The position numbers and the translations under genes were made by a program. A stretch of 64,000 nucleotides of DNA, taken from the NCBI GenBank assembly GCA_045106955.1, contig JBGCFO010000001.1:62001-126000 (forward strand). Direction: 5' to 3'. Origin of the DNA: JBGCFO01 sp045106955 (GTDB lineage: Bacteria > Pseudomonadota > Alphaproteobacteria > Rickettsiales > Rickettsiaceae). Below, piece by piece: positions 1 through 8,249 of this stretch. The notes beneath the pieces are model-generated. The model saw only the letters and a list, made by a program, of their open reading frames with translations, ran no database searches and was not told the origin of the DNA. Every line of letters starts with the position of its first letter. Within the stretch, counting starts at the first letter, position 1.

Positions 1-1351
1 CTATAAATCCTATAGGTAAAAATACACAAGCCAAGGTAGATGTTGTAGATATTATGGTGAAGCTGATTTCCTTACATCCAATGATCGCAGCTTCTTTACC
101 AGTCTTGCCCATTTCTTTGTATCTATAGATATTTTCAAGCATAACAATAGCATCATCAACAACTAATCCAATTGCTAGAATCATTGCAAGTAATGAAAAA
201 ATATTTATAGAAAACCCTAAGAAATACATGACTGAGAATGTAGAAATTAGGGATATTGGAATTGTGACAAAAGGAATGAGTGTAATTCTTAATGACGCAA
301 GAAATAAATATGTAATGATTGTTGTTAAGACTAAAGCCTCGAATATCGTATGAAATACTGAATATATAGATGCTTTTATTGGAACTGAAGCATCATATGG
401 CATATCTAGCTTAACACCTTGTAAATTAGCGCTGATTCCATCTAAAGCTTTATGCACCTGACTAGAAAGCTCTATAATATTAGATGTTGATTGTTTTACT
501 ATTGCAATTGCAATTGCGTCTTTAGAATCATAGCGTAAAATTTGGTTATATTCAGATGCTACTAATCCTACATCAGCAACATCCTTTAACTTCACTGGTA
601 CATCGCCTTGCATTTTAACTATAATCTCTGCAAATTCCTCTGGAGTCTTTAGCGATGCATCTAGATTTATAATAAAATCAGAAACATCGGTTTTAATTCT
701 TCCAGCTGGATAATTTTTATTTTGCGCCTTTGCAGCTAATTCAATATCCATAGGGGTAATTTGATATTGATGCATTTTAGCGATTTTAGGCGCTATTCTC
801 ATTAGGTAAGTCCTATCACCAAAGATATTTACCTGACCAACTGAGGATAATTTTTCGAATGCAGGAGTAATGTTATCTTGTATTATTTGTGTTAACTCGA
901 GCTTGTCGTAAATATCACTAGTTGCTGCAATAAATATACTTGGAAAAGCATCAACATCTATTTTCGAAGCTAATGGTAATTGCATATCATCTGGAAATTG
1001 ATAACTCATTTCAGAAATTTTTGATCGCACATCATTTAATGCTATTTCTAAATCTGTTGATAATTTAAATGATAATACAATAGAGCTACTACCTGAGCTA
1101 CTAGAGGAGCTAATAAAATCTAAATGTTTGATTGTTCTTAGTTCTTTCTCTATTGGAGTTGTAATTTCTTGTTCCATATAAAGCGCATCTGCACCTTGAT
1201 AAGAGGCTTGCACAGTGATAATTGGAGGTGCGATATCTGGCGTGCCACGAATTTGTAATTTTGTAAAAAATATAGCTCCAAGCACAACTATAAATATGCT
1301 AAGCACCATAGCAAAAACAGGTTTCTTAATACAAATGTTTGATAATAACAT
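1..1351 (-). CDS. RND-family multidrug efflux permease (HAE1/AcrB type), N-terminal part, cut by window edge
   Basis: This is the first 450 codons of an inner-membrane RND pump that would export drugs or amphiphiles by proton antiport. It reads in one frame from the ATG at 1349-1351 to the window start without a stop. The N terminus (MLLSNICIKKPVFAMVLSIF) is the typical first membrane helix. It is followed by a porter-domain region and then a cluster of membrane helices. The proton-relay motif VVDDAIVMLENIYR is present, with paired aspartates at residues 399-400, matching D407/D408 of AcrB. The start lies 4 bases after the stop of the adaptor gene, so the two are co-transcribed. No outer membrane channel gene adjoins; the tolC-like gene at 37971-39347 could serve. 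The family is certain, the substrate unknown. Confidence 0.93.
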   Translation of the reverse strand, partial: MLLSNICIKKPVFAMVLSIFIVVLGAIFFTKLQIRGTPDIAPPIITVQASYQGADALYMEQEITTPIEKELRTIKHLDFISSSSSSGSSSIVLSFKLSTDLEIALNDVRSKISEMSYQFPDDMQLPLASKIDVDAFPSIFIAATSDIYDKLELTQIIQDNITPAFEKLSSVGQVNIFGDRTYLMRIAPKIAKMHQYQITPMDIELAAKAQNKNYPAGRIKTDVSDFIINLDASLKTPEEFAEIIVKMQGDVPVKLKDVADVGLVASEYNQILRYDSKDAIAIAIVKQSTSNIIELSSQVHKALDGISANLQGVKLDMPYDASVPIKASIYSVFHTIFEALVLTTIITYLFLASLRITLIPFVTIPISLISTFSVMYFLGFSINIFSLLAMILAIGLVVDDAIVMLENIYRYKEMGKTGKEAAIIGCKEISFTIISTTSTLACVFLPIGFI

Positions 1352-1355
1352 TTGA

Positions 1356-2372
1356 TTATTCTATTATTTTGACGATTGAATTTTCACGGATTTTTGTTAA
1401 TCCTTCAAGAACTATTTTATCTCCTGAATCCAAATCTCCAGATACTACCTCAATCATATTGTCAGTCCGAGATCCAACTGTTATATAAACTTGCTTAACC
1501 AAGTTATTTTCATCAATCTTATATACAAAAGTTCCTTTATCGTTTCTCAAAGTGGCGCGCTGCGGCACTCCTAATGCTCTATGTGGATTGATTATGAGCT
1601 TTAATTTAGCATAGTCGCCAAAAATTAATTGATGATGTTTATCATGAATTATGATTTTAGCTGTAATGCTACCATTGTTTGATAAATATTCAGAGACGCT
1701 ATCTACAGAAGCTTGAATTTTTTCTCCATTTGCAGGAATAACGTATATTGTAGTATCCTTATTCACTTTCCCTAGTAAATTTGGCGGCAAATCGGCAAAC
1801 ATGATGTAATCATGTAATGAGATAATGCTGATTATATAATCTCCAATTTTGATATTATCACCTATCTGAAATTTTGTTACACCTATTTTGCCATCGAATG
1901 GCGCTGTAATGATCATCTTATTATAGGTGTTAATTGCATTTTGTAGCTGATTAAAGCTATCTTGCATAGTAGAGTATGATTTTTTTAATACTTCATTACT
2001 GATAATATTTTTCTTTGATAATACCAGCTCTTTATTGTAGAAAAATTGGGTGTAACTATAATTAGCCTTTGCTTTTTCAAGTAATGAATTTGCAACATCT
2101 TGATCAATAGCAATAATCATCGATCCAGCATTAATCATTTCACCTTGATTTTCAGATATGCTAGTAATTTTTCCAGTTACCTGAGAATATATATCTCTGC
2201 TTTGTGATCCACGAACCTTTGCTGTGCTGTTATATATATCATAAAATTCTGAGATGTCTAGAGTGAAAGCTCTAACTGATATAGTGTGATTATTATTACC
2301 TGCTAAGGCAGAAGAATTAAGTGATAGAGATGCAAAAAAAACAAATATACAAAGTCTTTGAGCAAGATTCAT
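1356..2372 (-). CDS. RND efflux periplasmic adaptor (membrane fusion protein, HlyD/AcrA family)
   Basis: This 338-residue protein would bridge the RND permease to an outer membrane channel. The first ~24 residues are a signal peptide (MNLAQRLCIFVFFASLSLNS, then SALA). A lipoyl/barrel-sandwich half follows at about residues 55-75 (ITSISENQGEMINAGSMI). A short alpha-hairpin follows, then the second half (MIITAPFDGKIGVTKFQIGD, about 153-172), a beta-barrel, and a membrane-proximal domain ending in a KIVLEGLTKIRENSIV-like tail common in this family. There is no lipobox cysteine at the signal cleavage site. It is the upstream partner of the RND gene (4-base gap). The pump genes are read leftward. 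Confidence 0.92.
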   Translation of the reverse strand: MNLAQRLCIFVFFASLSLNSSALAGNNNHTISVRAFTLDISEFYDIYNSTAKVRGSQSRDIYSQVTGKITSISENQGEMINAGSMIIAIDQDVANSLLEKAKANYSYTQFFYNKELVLSKKNIISNEVLKKSYSTMQDSFNQLQNAINTYNKMIITAPFDGKIGVTKFQIGDNIKIGDYIISIISLHDYIMFADLPPNLLGKVNKDTTIYVIPANGEKIQASVDSVSEYLSNNGSITAKIIIHDKHHQLIFGDYAKLKLIINPHRALGVPQRATLRNDKGTFVYKIDENNLVKQVYITVGSRTDNMIEVVSGDLDSGDKIVLEGLTKIRENSIVKIIE

Positions 2373-2446
2373 TAGTAAGTTTCAGAGTAATTGCGATAAT
2401 TATTCTAAATCTACCATAAACCTTGCTCTAGTGCAAGTTCCGATAA

Positions 2447-2800
2447 CTAGCTACTACTGCTATCTGTTGGACACACTGTGCCTGCATTTTTTCCTGCAAC
2501 TAATGTTACTATAGATTCTGCATTTAACATAATCAATATTGCAACTATAATAACAGCGACCATCTGCCAAGGAAGTTTTCCAGCAAGTGCTAGGAGCCCT
2601 AAAGCTATAATTGCCATACTCGCAATTGCAATTGCAATTTTACCTTTAAACAAACCTACTACTGCACATAGCTGAGTACCAAATATTCCGCTACCTGTAT
2701 CATCAGCGAAGCTTATAGATGGATTAAAAATAATGAAAAAAGCGCAAAACATCATGATAGCGCAAAACAACCATGATAAGTTATAACTATTTGATTTCAT
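2447..2800 (-). CDS. virB2: VirB2/TrbC-like type IV secretion pilin
   Basis: A small 117-residue protein with an N-terminal export signal (hydrophobic residues about 9-30, ending SFADD). A mature part follows with two hydrophobic helices (about 53-72 and 76-95) separated by a short GKLPW turn. This is the layout of VirB2/TrbC pilins, which polymerise into the pilus or channel rim of type IV secretion systems. Two cysteines flank the helices (QLCAVV, TVCPT), a feature seen in rickettsial VirB2 copies. No other virB gene is in this window; Rickettsiales usually scatter vir genes and carry several virB2 copies. Family assignment is good; its role in an active system is inferred. Confidence 0.78.
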   Translation of the reverse strand: MKSNSYNLSWLFCAIMMFCAFFIIFNPSISFADDTGSGIFGTQLCAVVGLFKGKIAIAIASMAIIALGLLALAGKLPWQMVAVIIVAILIMLNAESIVTLVAGKNAGTVCPTDSSSS

Positions 2801-2970
2801 ATTAACCTCAATTTAATTAAATTATTTAATAACATTGCATGATGTTATTAACAGTAATTTTAAATCTTAGATTGAGATATAACAATCATTAATCATTAAT
2901 CATATATAAATATTTAATTATTTAATTAATTAAGTGATTTTTTTGCAAGATAATGAATTCTGAGTTAAAT

Positions 2971-4368
2971 TTATTTGATAACATTGAGAGATGCGATGAT
3001 ATTCTTCACAACTTTTTTAGCATCTCCAAATAACATAAAGCTGTTATCATAGAAGAATAGTGCATTATTTATTCCAGCATAGCCAGGCGACATAGATCTT
3101 TTAATGAATAAGATTGTCTTAGCATTTTCTATATCAAATACTGGCATGCCGTATATAGGGCTATTTGGATCATTTTTAGCAGCTGGATTAGTAATATCGT
3201 TTGCGCCAATGACAACTACAACATCAGTTGATACAAAATCTCTGTTTATTTCATCTAGTTCAAATACACTATCATAATCTACACTTGCCTCTGCAAGTAA
3301 TACATTCATATGACCAGGCATTCTTCCAGCAACAGGATGGATAGCAAATTTTACTTCTACATTAGATTGTTTTAATATATCTACCATTTCTTTGATCTCA
3401 TGTTGAGATTGCGCTACTGCCATACCGTAGCCTGGGACAATAATTACAGAATTAGCATTATGTAAAAAATATGCAGCATCTTCAGCGCTAAGGGATTTTG
3501 GAGTTGAAATATCATCATCTAGATTATTAGACTTGTTACTTCTTAAAAACGCTCCAAATATCACTTTTACTAAAGATCTATTCATCGCTTTGCACATAAT
3601 ATGGCTTAATATAGCACCGCTACTACCAACTAGAGCGCCTGTAATAATTAGCAGATTATTACCAATAGTAAATCCAATTCCAGCAGCGGCAAAACCTGAA
3701 TATGAATTTAGCATTGAAATAACTACTGGCATATCTGCTCCGCCTATTGGTGTAATAAGTATAATACCAATTATTAACGATATTAAAGTTATCATGTTAA
3801 ATGGTGTATATGATTGAGTACGAACGAAAGTTACTATTAAAAATATCAATAGCAATATGAGTAATATGATAAAATATTTCTGGCCAATAAATTTCATTGG
3901 TTTAGATTGAGTGATGCCAGTAAGTTTTGCAAAAGCAACAAGAGATCCAGTAAATGTTATTGCGCCTATTGTAAGACCTAAGGACATTTCTATCAGAGCC
4001 GTCATTGGTATTGCGTTAGATATCCCAATAGAAAAATGCTCTGGGTAAAGCAAGGCAGAATAGGATACTAAAATTGCGCTTAATCCAACAAAAGAATGAA
4101 ACCCAGCGATGAGTTGAGGCATTGAGGTCATTGCTACATTTTTTGCAATTATAATTCCTATTAACCCTGCTACGCATATTACAACTATCAATGGTAGTTT
4201 GTTTGTAAAATTTGGTAGGTATAATGTAGCTGTTAATGCGATAATGATACCTGTGATACCAAAAAAATTACCTCTAGATGCTGTGTTTAATTGAGACAAT
4301 CCCTTTAGAGATAAAATAAAAAATATAGCTGACGATAGATATAGTAATTGTATAATTTCCAATGACAT
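2971..4368 (-). CDS. pntB: NAD(P) transhydrogenase subunit beta
   Basis: This is the 465-residue beta subunit of proton-translocating transhydrogenase, which drives hydride transfer from NADH to NADP+ with the proton gradient. Residues 1 to ~270 hold about eight or nine membrane helices (domain II). The C-terminal ~180 residues form the NADP(H)-binding domain III, with VPGYGMAVAQ at about 312-321, the nucleotide-binding loop, then HPVAGRMPGHMNVLLAEA and VVVIGANDITNPAA, all family signatures. The length matches the family (about 460). It is the last gene of a three-gene operon, 5 bases after pntAB. Confidence 0.97.
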   Translation of the reverse strand: MSLEIIQLLYLSSAIFFILSLKGLSQLNTASRGNFFGITGIIIALTATLYLPNFTNKLPLIVVICVAGLIGIIIAKNVAMTSMPQLIAGFHSFVGLSAILVSYSALLYPEHFSIGISNAIPMTALIEMSLGLTIGAITFTGSLVAFAKLTGITQSKPMKFIGQKYFIILLILLLIFLIVTFVRTQSYTPFNMITLISLIIGIILITPIGGADMPVVISMLNSYSGFAAAGIGFTIGNNLLIITGALVGSSGAILSHIMCKAMNRSLVKVIFGAFLRSNKSNNLDDDISTPKSLSAEDAAYFLHNANSVIIVPGYGMAVAQSQHEIKEMVDILKQSNVEVKFAIHPVAGRMPGHMNVLLAEASVDYDSVFELDEINRDFVSTDVVVVIGANDITNPAAKNDPNSPIYGMPVFDIENAKTILFIKRSMSPGYAGINNALFFYDNSFMLFGDAKKVVKNIIASLNVIK

Positions 4369-4373
4369 TTTGA

Positions 4374-4772
4374 TTATTTCTTATTGAACATTTTAAGCAT
4401 GCGTCTTGTTACAAATAATCCAGCAAAAATGTTAATTGCTGCAAAAAAGACTGCGATATAACTAAATACACTAGACAAGCTTAATTCGGAGACCCCAGCT
4501 CCAATCATAGCGCTAATGATTATTATACCGGATATTGCATTAGTTATTGACATTAATGGTGTATGTAGAGTTGGAGTTACTCTCCAGACTACGTAATATC
4601 CAATAAAACAAGATAAGACGAATATAGTAATAGAAATTATTAGCTTGTCTAGCTCTGCGCTTGCATTTGTAGCTACAATATCGTTCATAGTCGCTTGAAT
4701 TGTATCGGATAGTTGCTGAGATTGCTGATTTAGATCTGAAGCTTGTCTAGCAATTAAATGCAATTGGTTCAT
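4374..4772 (-). CDS. pntAB: NAD(P) transhydrogenase subunit alpha part 2 (membrane part)
   Basis: This 132-residue protein corresponds to the membrane segment of the transhydrogenase alpha chain, which is a separate polypeptide in alphaproteobacteria. About 50 mostly polar N-terminal residues (Q-rich) precede three hydrophobic helices. The family motif VVWRVTPTLHTPLMSITNAISG is recognisable in pieces (VVWRVTP, LHTPLMS). Its ATG overlaps the stop codon of pntAA by four bases (ATGA), so translation is coupled. Together with pntAA and pntB it makes the full enzyme. Confidence 0.95.
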   Translation of the reverse strand: MNQLHLIARQASDLNQQSQQLSDTIQATMNDIVATNASAELDKLIISITIFVLSCFIGYYVVWRVTPTLHTPLMSITNAISGIIIISAMIGAGVSELSLSSVFSYIAVFFAAINIFAGLFVTRRMLKMFNKK

Positions 4773-5902
4773 TTTATTTTTGCCTCGAGCTCTTTATTGA
4801 CTATATTCCCATTATCTATTAAAAGCATTTTCTTAATAATATCATCGTTAAAATTAAATTTATTATCAGATATTCCATATTTAAGCAGATTATATATATT
4901 GTTGGCATATAATTTTGTGCTATCATTAGGAACTCTTGAAGGTAAGTTAGAAATTCCCAATACAGTAATGTCATGCATTGTTACTATTTCATCTAATTTT
5001 GAGCATTCTACATTACCTCCGCTACTAATTGCCATATCTAAAATGACTGAAGAATTTTTCATACAAGCTAGAATTTTGTTGTTAATGAGTATTGGAGCAT
5101 CTCTGCCAGGAATTTGAGCTGTGGTAATTACTATATCTTGATTTTGGAGGATTTTAAATAAAAATTCTTCTTGTATCTGTTGATTATTGCCAGATATTTG
5201 CTTAGTATAATCAGAATTCTCTTGTACAACTTCTGCAAGGAATGGAGAAAGAAATTTTGCTCCTAAGCTTTCCACTTGCTCTTTGGCATCTAATCGTACA
5301 TCATACGCACTGACAATTGCTCCCATGCGTTTCATTGTTGCAATGGCTTGAAGACCAGCCACTCCTGCTCCAATTATTAAAGCTTTCGCTGGAGGTATCA
5401 TTCCAGCAGCCGTTACCATCATTGGTATTGCTTTGTTATAATGATAAATTGCCTCTATAGCTGCCCTATATCCAGCAATATTACTTTGCGAAGATAATGA
5501 ATCGATATTTTGCATTTTTGTGATTCTTGGTACCAATTCCATGCTGATAACAGATAGTTTTTTTTGAATTGCACGCTTTAAATAGCTGCAATCTTGATAA
5601 GTAGAGAAGTTTCCTATAAGGATTGCCCCATTTTTTGCTAATTCCAATTCATTCATTTTATTATTTAAAGGTGATGGACGTACTTTCAAAATGATATCTG
5701 CATCTGATATTATCTCAAGAGGAACATTCGACATTTTAGCTCCAGCATTATCATAATCCTGATTTGAAAAACCAGAATTGGCCCCAATATTTTGCTCAAG
5801 AAACAGAGAGTATTTTTCATCGATAAGCAATTTAGCAGTTTCGGGTGTCACTGCAGATCTTTTTTCATTTGACTCTTGTTCTTTGATAGCTGCAATTTTC
5901 AT
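4769..5902 (-). CDS. pntAA: NAD(P) transhydrogenase subunit alpha part 1 (NAD-binding, soluble)
   Basis: This 377-residue domain I subunit binds NAD(H) on the cytoplasmic side. The N terminus (KEQESNEKRSAVTPE) is the alanine dehydrogenase/PntA signature. A Rossmann loop GAGVAGLQAIATMKRMGA lies near residue 177, followed by YDVRLDAKEQVESLGA. TTAQIPGRDAPILI and SVILDMAISSGGN are the standard nucleotide-contact segments. The subunit ends before the membrane part, which is encoded by the next gene with a 4-base overlap. It is the first gene of the pnt operon and is divergent from lolA, with about 100 bases between the starts for both promoters. Confidence 0.97.
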   Translation of the reverse strand: MKIAAIKEQESNEKRSAVTPETAKLLIDEKYSLFLEQNIGANSGFSNQDYDNAGAKMSNVPLEIISDADIILKVRPSPLNNKMNELELAKNGAILIGNFSTYQDCSYLKRAIQKKLSVISMELVPRITKMQNIDSLSSQSNIAGYRAAIEAIYHYNKAIPMMVTAAGMIPPAKALIIGAGVAGLQAIATMKRMGAIVSAYDVRLDAKEQVESLGAKFLSPFLAEVVQENSDYTKQISGNNQQIQEEFLFKILQNQDIVITTAQIPGRDAPILINNKILACMKNSSVILDMAISSGGNVECSKLDEIVTMHDITVLGISNLPSRVPNDSTKLYANNIYNLLKYGISDNKFNFNDDIIKKMLLIDNGNIVNKELEAKIK

Positions 5903-6003
5903 AGACAGTGCAATTAAAAATCAGTATAACTGTATTGTTGTTATTCGATATCATATTATCGCTTCATAATCAATTTCAACTTAAATTAATTCAAAATATT
6001 TAT

Positions 6004-6690
6004 ATGAAATGTATCTTATCTAGATTTTGTAAATTATTGCTAATAATATTCCATATATACCTAGTTATAATAAGTAATATTACTTGCGTTGCTTCGCAAG
6101 ACAAGATTGTCAATGATAATAAACTATTATTAATGTCGTATTTAGATAATTTAGGTTCAATTGCCGTAGATTTTATGCAAACAGATTCAGATGGCATGGT
6201 CGCAGATGGGATGTTAATAATTAATAAACCATACAAGTTTCGTTGTAATTATTATCCTCCATTTCCTTTATTGATAGTAGGGAATCAAAAATCTATCGCT
6301 ATATATGATTACGATATGCATCAGCTGAGCACATTTCATGCAAAAGATAATTTGTTAAACTTTTTACTAGCGGTAAATCTAGAATTAGATGATCATATTA
6401 AAGTTTTAGATGTGTTAAATAGTCAAAATGATGATAACGAAATAACTTTCTTTCTTACATCTTCTAAATATGACCAAAAAGGCGATATAGTATTTGACAT
6501 TGATACAAAGGATGTGAAGAAGATTACAATATATGAGCAAAATAAAATTATCTCATTGGATTTTGATAAAGTGCATCATATAAAAAACATAAACGATCAG
6601 CTGTTTAAAATTAAAAATCCTGATGTTTTTGGCCCTCCGACCAGATTAAATAAGGATAAGATACAAACACTATACACAATATTAAACTAA
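6004..6690 (+). CDS. lolA: outer membrane lipoprotein carrier LolA
   Basis: A periplasmic chaperone that carries lipoproteins from the inner to the outer membrane. An upstream in-frame ATG at 5908 would place 32 residues ahead of the signal peptide. The ATG at 6004 begins directly with a positively charged n-region and hydrophobic core (MKCILSRFCKLLLIIFHIYL), so I chose it (228 residues). Recognisable family segments are SIAVDFMQTDSDG, GMLIINKPYKFRCNYYPP, a SIAIYDYDMHQLST strand, and PDVFGPPTRLNK at the C-terminal end. It matches alphaproteobacterial LolA in length. It supports an envelope with sorted lipoproteins, such as the 17 kDa protein nearby. Confidence 0.88.
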   Translation: MKCILSRFCKLLLIIFHIYLVIISNITCVASQDKIVNDNKLLLMSYLDNLGSIAVDFMQTDSDGMVADGMLIINKPYKFRCNYYPPFPLLIVGNQKSIAIYDYDMHQLSTFHAKDNLLNFLLAVNLELDDHIKVLDVLNSQNDDNEITFFLTSSKYDQKGDIVFDIDTKDVKKITIYEQNKIISLDFDKVHHIKNINDQLFKIKNPDVFGPPTRLNKDKIQTLYTILN

Positions 6691-6776
6691 TTCATTTAAT
6701 ACCTTAGTTGTTTTATGAATCTTGATAACAATGATAAAAGATTAGATGGATCTAAATTGAAGAATTAATAAAAAAA

Positions 6777-6891
6777 TTTGCCAGAGTTACACATTCCAGA
6801 TAACCGCTAAATAACGGCTATACAAACACCACTTCAAAATCAAAGAGTAACTCCTTTTATAAATCAGGCAGAACAGACTTAATCTGGCAAA
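6777..6891 (-). ncRNA. candidate structured RNA or terminator-like element after the cold-shock gene
   Basis: The stretch is bounded by a perfect 9-base inverted repeat (TTTGCCAGA at 6777-6785, TCTGGCAAA at 6883-6891). Nested inside are a 7-base repeat (GAGTTAC 6784-6790, GTAACTC 6847-6853) and a hairpin CCG/CGG with an 8-base loop at about 6801-6815. Read on the minus strand, the 3' arm GTAACTCTGGCAAA is continuous and followed directly by a T7 run, as in an intrinsic terminator. The element lies 10 bases after the stop of the cold-shock gene. It could be the 3' UTR and terminator of that gene, an independent small RNA, or a palindromic repeat. It lacks the conserved loop of SRP RNA. Confidence 0.5.
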
Positions 6892-6901
6892 TCAGTACAA
6901 G

Positions 6902-7105
6902 CTACAGTAGTTTTATATTTATAGCAGATACTTTTCCTTTTCTAGTTTCTGTTTCAAAGCTAATTTTTTGTCCATCGTTTAGATTTTCGATATCAGCAGC
7001 TTCAACAGCTGAGATATGTAGAAAAACATCTTTCGATTTATCATTAGGTGCAATAAATCCATATCCCTTGTTTTTATCAAACCATTTAACAGTTCCATTT
7101 TGCAT
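6902..7105 (-). CDS. cold-shock protein, CspA family
   Basis: A 67-residue single cold-shock domain that binds single-stranded RNA and DNA and melts RNA structure. Both nucleic-acid motifs are intact: RNP1 (KGYGFI, residues 13-18) and RNP2 (VFLHIS, residues 27-32). The start NGTVKWFDKNKGYGFI is canonical. The gene has a long upstream leader, with a strong promoter candidate at 7246-7274, giving an untranslated leader of roughly 130 bases. Long structured leaders are typical of cold-regulated csp genes. The 3' side carries the nested repeat element at 6777-6891. Confidence 0.97.
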   Translation of the reverse strand: MQNGTVKWFDKNKGYGFIAPNDKSKDVFLHISAVEAADIENLNDGQKISFETETRKGKVSAINIKLL

Positions 7106-7458
7106 ATTTTTTACTTTATTGGTTAATTAATCACTATTGTAGGTTTTGTTGAACATTAGGCAAAATCAAATAAAACTCCTCTAAAGCTTTGATGAGATAA
7201 GCAACTCTTGATTAAAGAATTTGTGTAGCGTAAAACCCAAGCTGGATTATATACGAAAAATCATCTTTTATCAATCAATATGTCTTTATAATTGGCATAT
7301 CTACATCAATTTTAATAAAAAATATGTAAATTTAAATAAAGATAAATGCTTTTTAAGCTAACTTGATAGGAAAAATATAATTGTGATATAGATTAATTTA
7401 TATAACTGACGACACAAAGTTTTAAAATTTTCTCGTTTATTTACATAAATTATTTCAT
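7106..7458. other. non-coding leader region between cold-shock gene and tRNA-Ser
   Basis: This stretch of about 350 bases has no convincing reading frame. It contains the promoter candidate at 7246-7274 and the presumed leader of the cold-shock gene (7106 to about 7238). The rest (7275-7458) is AT-rich. It may include the 3' trailer of the tRNA, which is transcribed in the same direction. Confidence 0.6.
7246..7274 (-). promoter_or_regulatory. sigma-70 type promoter for the cold-shock gene
   Basis: On the minus strand a TTGATA box (7269-7274) and a perfect TATAAT box (7246-7251) are separated by exactly 17 bases. The predicted start of transcription at about 7238 gives a leader of about 130 bases before the cold-shock ATG. 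The spacing and box quality make this the best promoter I see in the window. Confidence 0.65.
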
Positions 7459-7546
7459 TGGCGGAGAGAAGGGGATTCGAACCCCTGACACGTTACCGTG
7501 AACACGCTTTCCAGGCGTGCGCCTTAAACCGCTCGGCCATCTCTCC
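7459..7546 (-). tRNA. tRNA-Ser (anticodon GGA), CCA encoded
   Basis: On the minus strand the stretch forms a full class II tRNA. The acceptor arms GGAGAGA and TCTCTCC pair. The D-loop reads GCCGAGCGGTTTAAGGC. The anticodon stem CACGC/GCGTG carries the loop CTGGAAA with anticodon GGA (complement of 7510-7512). A long variable arm follows, and the T-arm CAGGGGTTCGAATCCCCTT is perfect. The discriminator is G and CCA is encoded (7459-7461). It reads UCC and UCU serine codons. Confidence 0.98.
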
Positions 7547-7555
7547 AGAATAAGA

Positions 7556-7613
7556 AATACCCACAACTTTGAATAAGTATTGATAAACTATCAAAGATAA
7601 AGATGTGGGTATT
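7556..7613 (-). terminator. hairpin after the 17 kDa antigen gene (candidate terminator)
   Basis: A perfect 10-base inverted repeat (AATACCCACA at 7556-7565, TGTGGGTATT at 7604-7613) encloses an inner one (CTTTGA 7567-7572, TCAAAG 7591-7596). On the minus strand it begins 21 bases after the 17 kDa gene stop and is followed by a T-rich tail. It sits just upstream of tRNA-Ser, so it may instead mark a processing site between the two. Confidence 0.5.
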
Positions 7614-7634
7614 AAAAGATTTAGTATTTAATAA

Positions 7635-8108
7635 TTATTTGTCTTCATTTACCACTTCCCAACTACCATCTGGTTGACGACATGCAGTGCCATACGCTTG
7701 CTGCTCTTTCCCTCCAACAACCACTCTTTGTGTATATTCCCTGCAATATCTTCCTTCTCTCTTAAACGTTCTTTTTGGCGTAATAGATCCATGATTACCA
7801 TTATCTGGATTCTTCCATTCTACAGTTTTGCCAGAAGGAGTATTCTCCATTGCATTTTGAGAAGCCTGATTTGCTTTTAGTTTATCAGTTTCATCCATAT
7901 TTTGACCGATTTGATTACCAATAAACATCCCAAGTCCAGCTCCTAAAGCAGTGCCAATAATTTGTCCTCCTCCTTTGCCAAATTGTGAGCCAAGGGCAGC
8001 GCCAGCAAGTCCTCCAATTAAAGTTCCAGTTTGTTCCTTTGTTGCGCAGGATTGCAAGGTAAAAATCGTTACAACAGAGCAGATTATTACATTTATCAAT
8101 TTTTTCAT
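7635..8108 (-). CDS. 17 kDa surface antigen-type lipoprotein (glycine zipper 2TM)
   Basis: A 157-residue outer membrane lipoprotein. A signal peptide ends in the lipobox LQSC, with the lipidated cysteine at residue 21. A glycine-zipper region follows (about residues 28-72: GTLIGGLAGAALGSQFG and GGGQIIGTALGAGLGMFIG). The C-terminal domain carries the pair of cysteines seen in rickettsial 17 kDa antigens (GRYCREYTQ, GTACRQPDGSW). The whole layout matches the rickettsial genus-common antigen, whose exact function is unknown. It stands alone, preceded by a divergent promoter region shared with the cation exporter and followed by a hairpin. Confidence 0.92.
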   Translation of the reverse strand: MKKLINVIICSVVTIFTLQSCATKEQTGTLIGGLAGAALGSQFGKGGGQIIGTALGAGLGMFIGNQIGQNMDETDKLKANQASQNAMENTPSGKTVEWKNPDNGNHGSITPKRTFKREGRYCREYTQRVVVGGKEQQAYGTACRQPDGSWEVVNEDK

Positions 8109-8249
8109 ATTTTTAATACTCCATTTTCATATATTATTAGACAATAAAAACTATTTAGATGATAATATCACCACCTAAATTTATGATAATATGTTTATCA
8201 TAAAATTACAAAGGAAACAATTAAGTAATGATAGATCTAAAATTTTTAT

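Noticed and set aside
5908..6003. N-terminal extension of the lolA frame
   Set aside because: Adding 32 residues before a well-formed signal peptide is unlikely; the ATG at 6004 fits better.
6715..6768. 17-codon frame MNLDNNDKRLDGSKLKN after lolA
   Set aside because: Too short, no ribosome site, and not supported by any pattern.
6777..6891. Idea that the nested element is the SRP (4.5S) RNA or tmRNA
   Set aside because: The conserved SRP apical loop and any tmRNA acceptor or tag-peptide sequence are missing on both strands.
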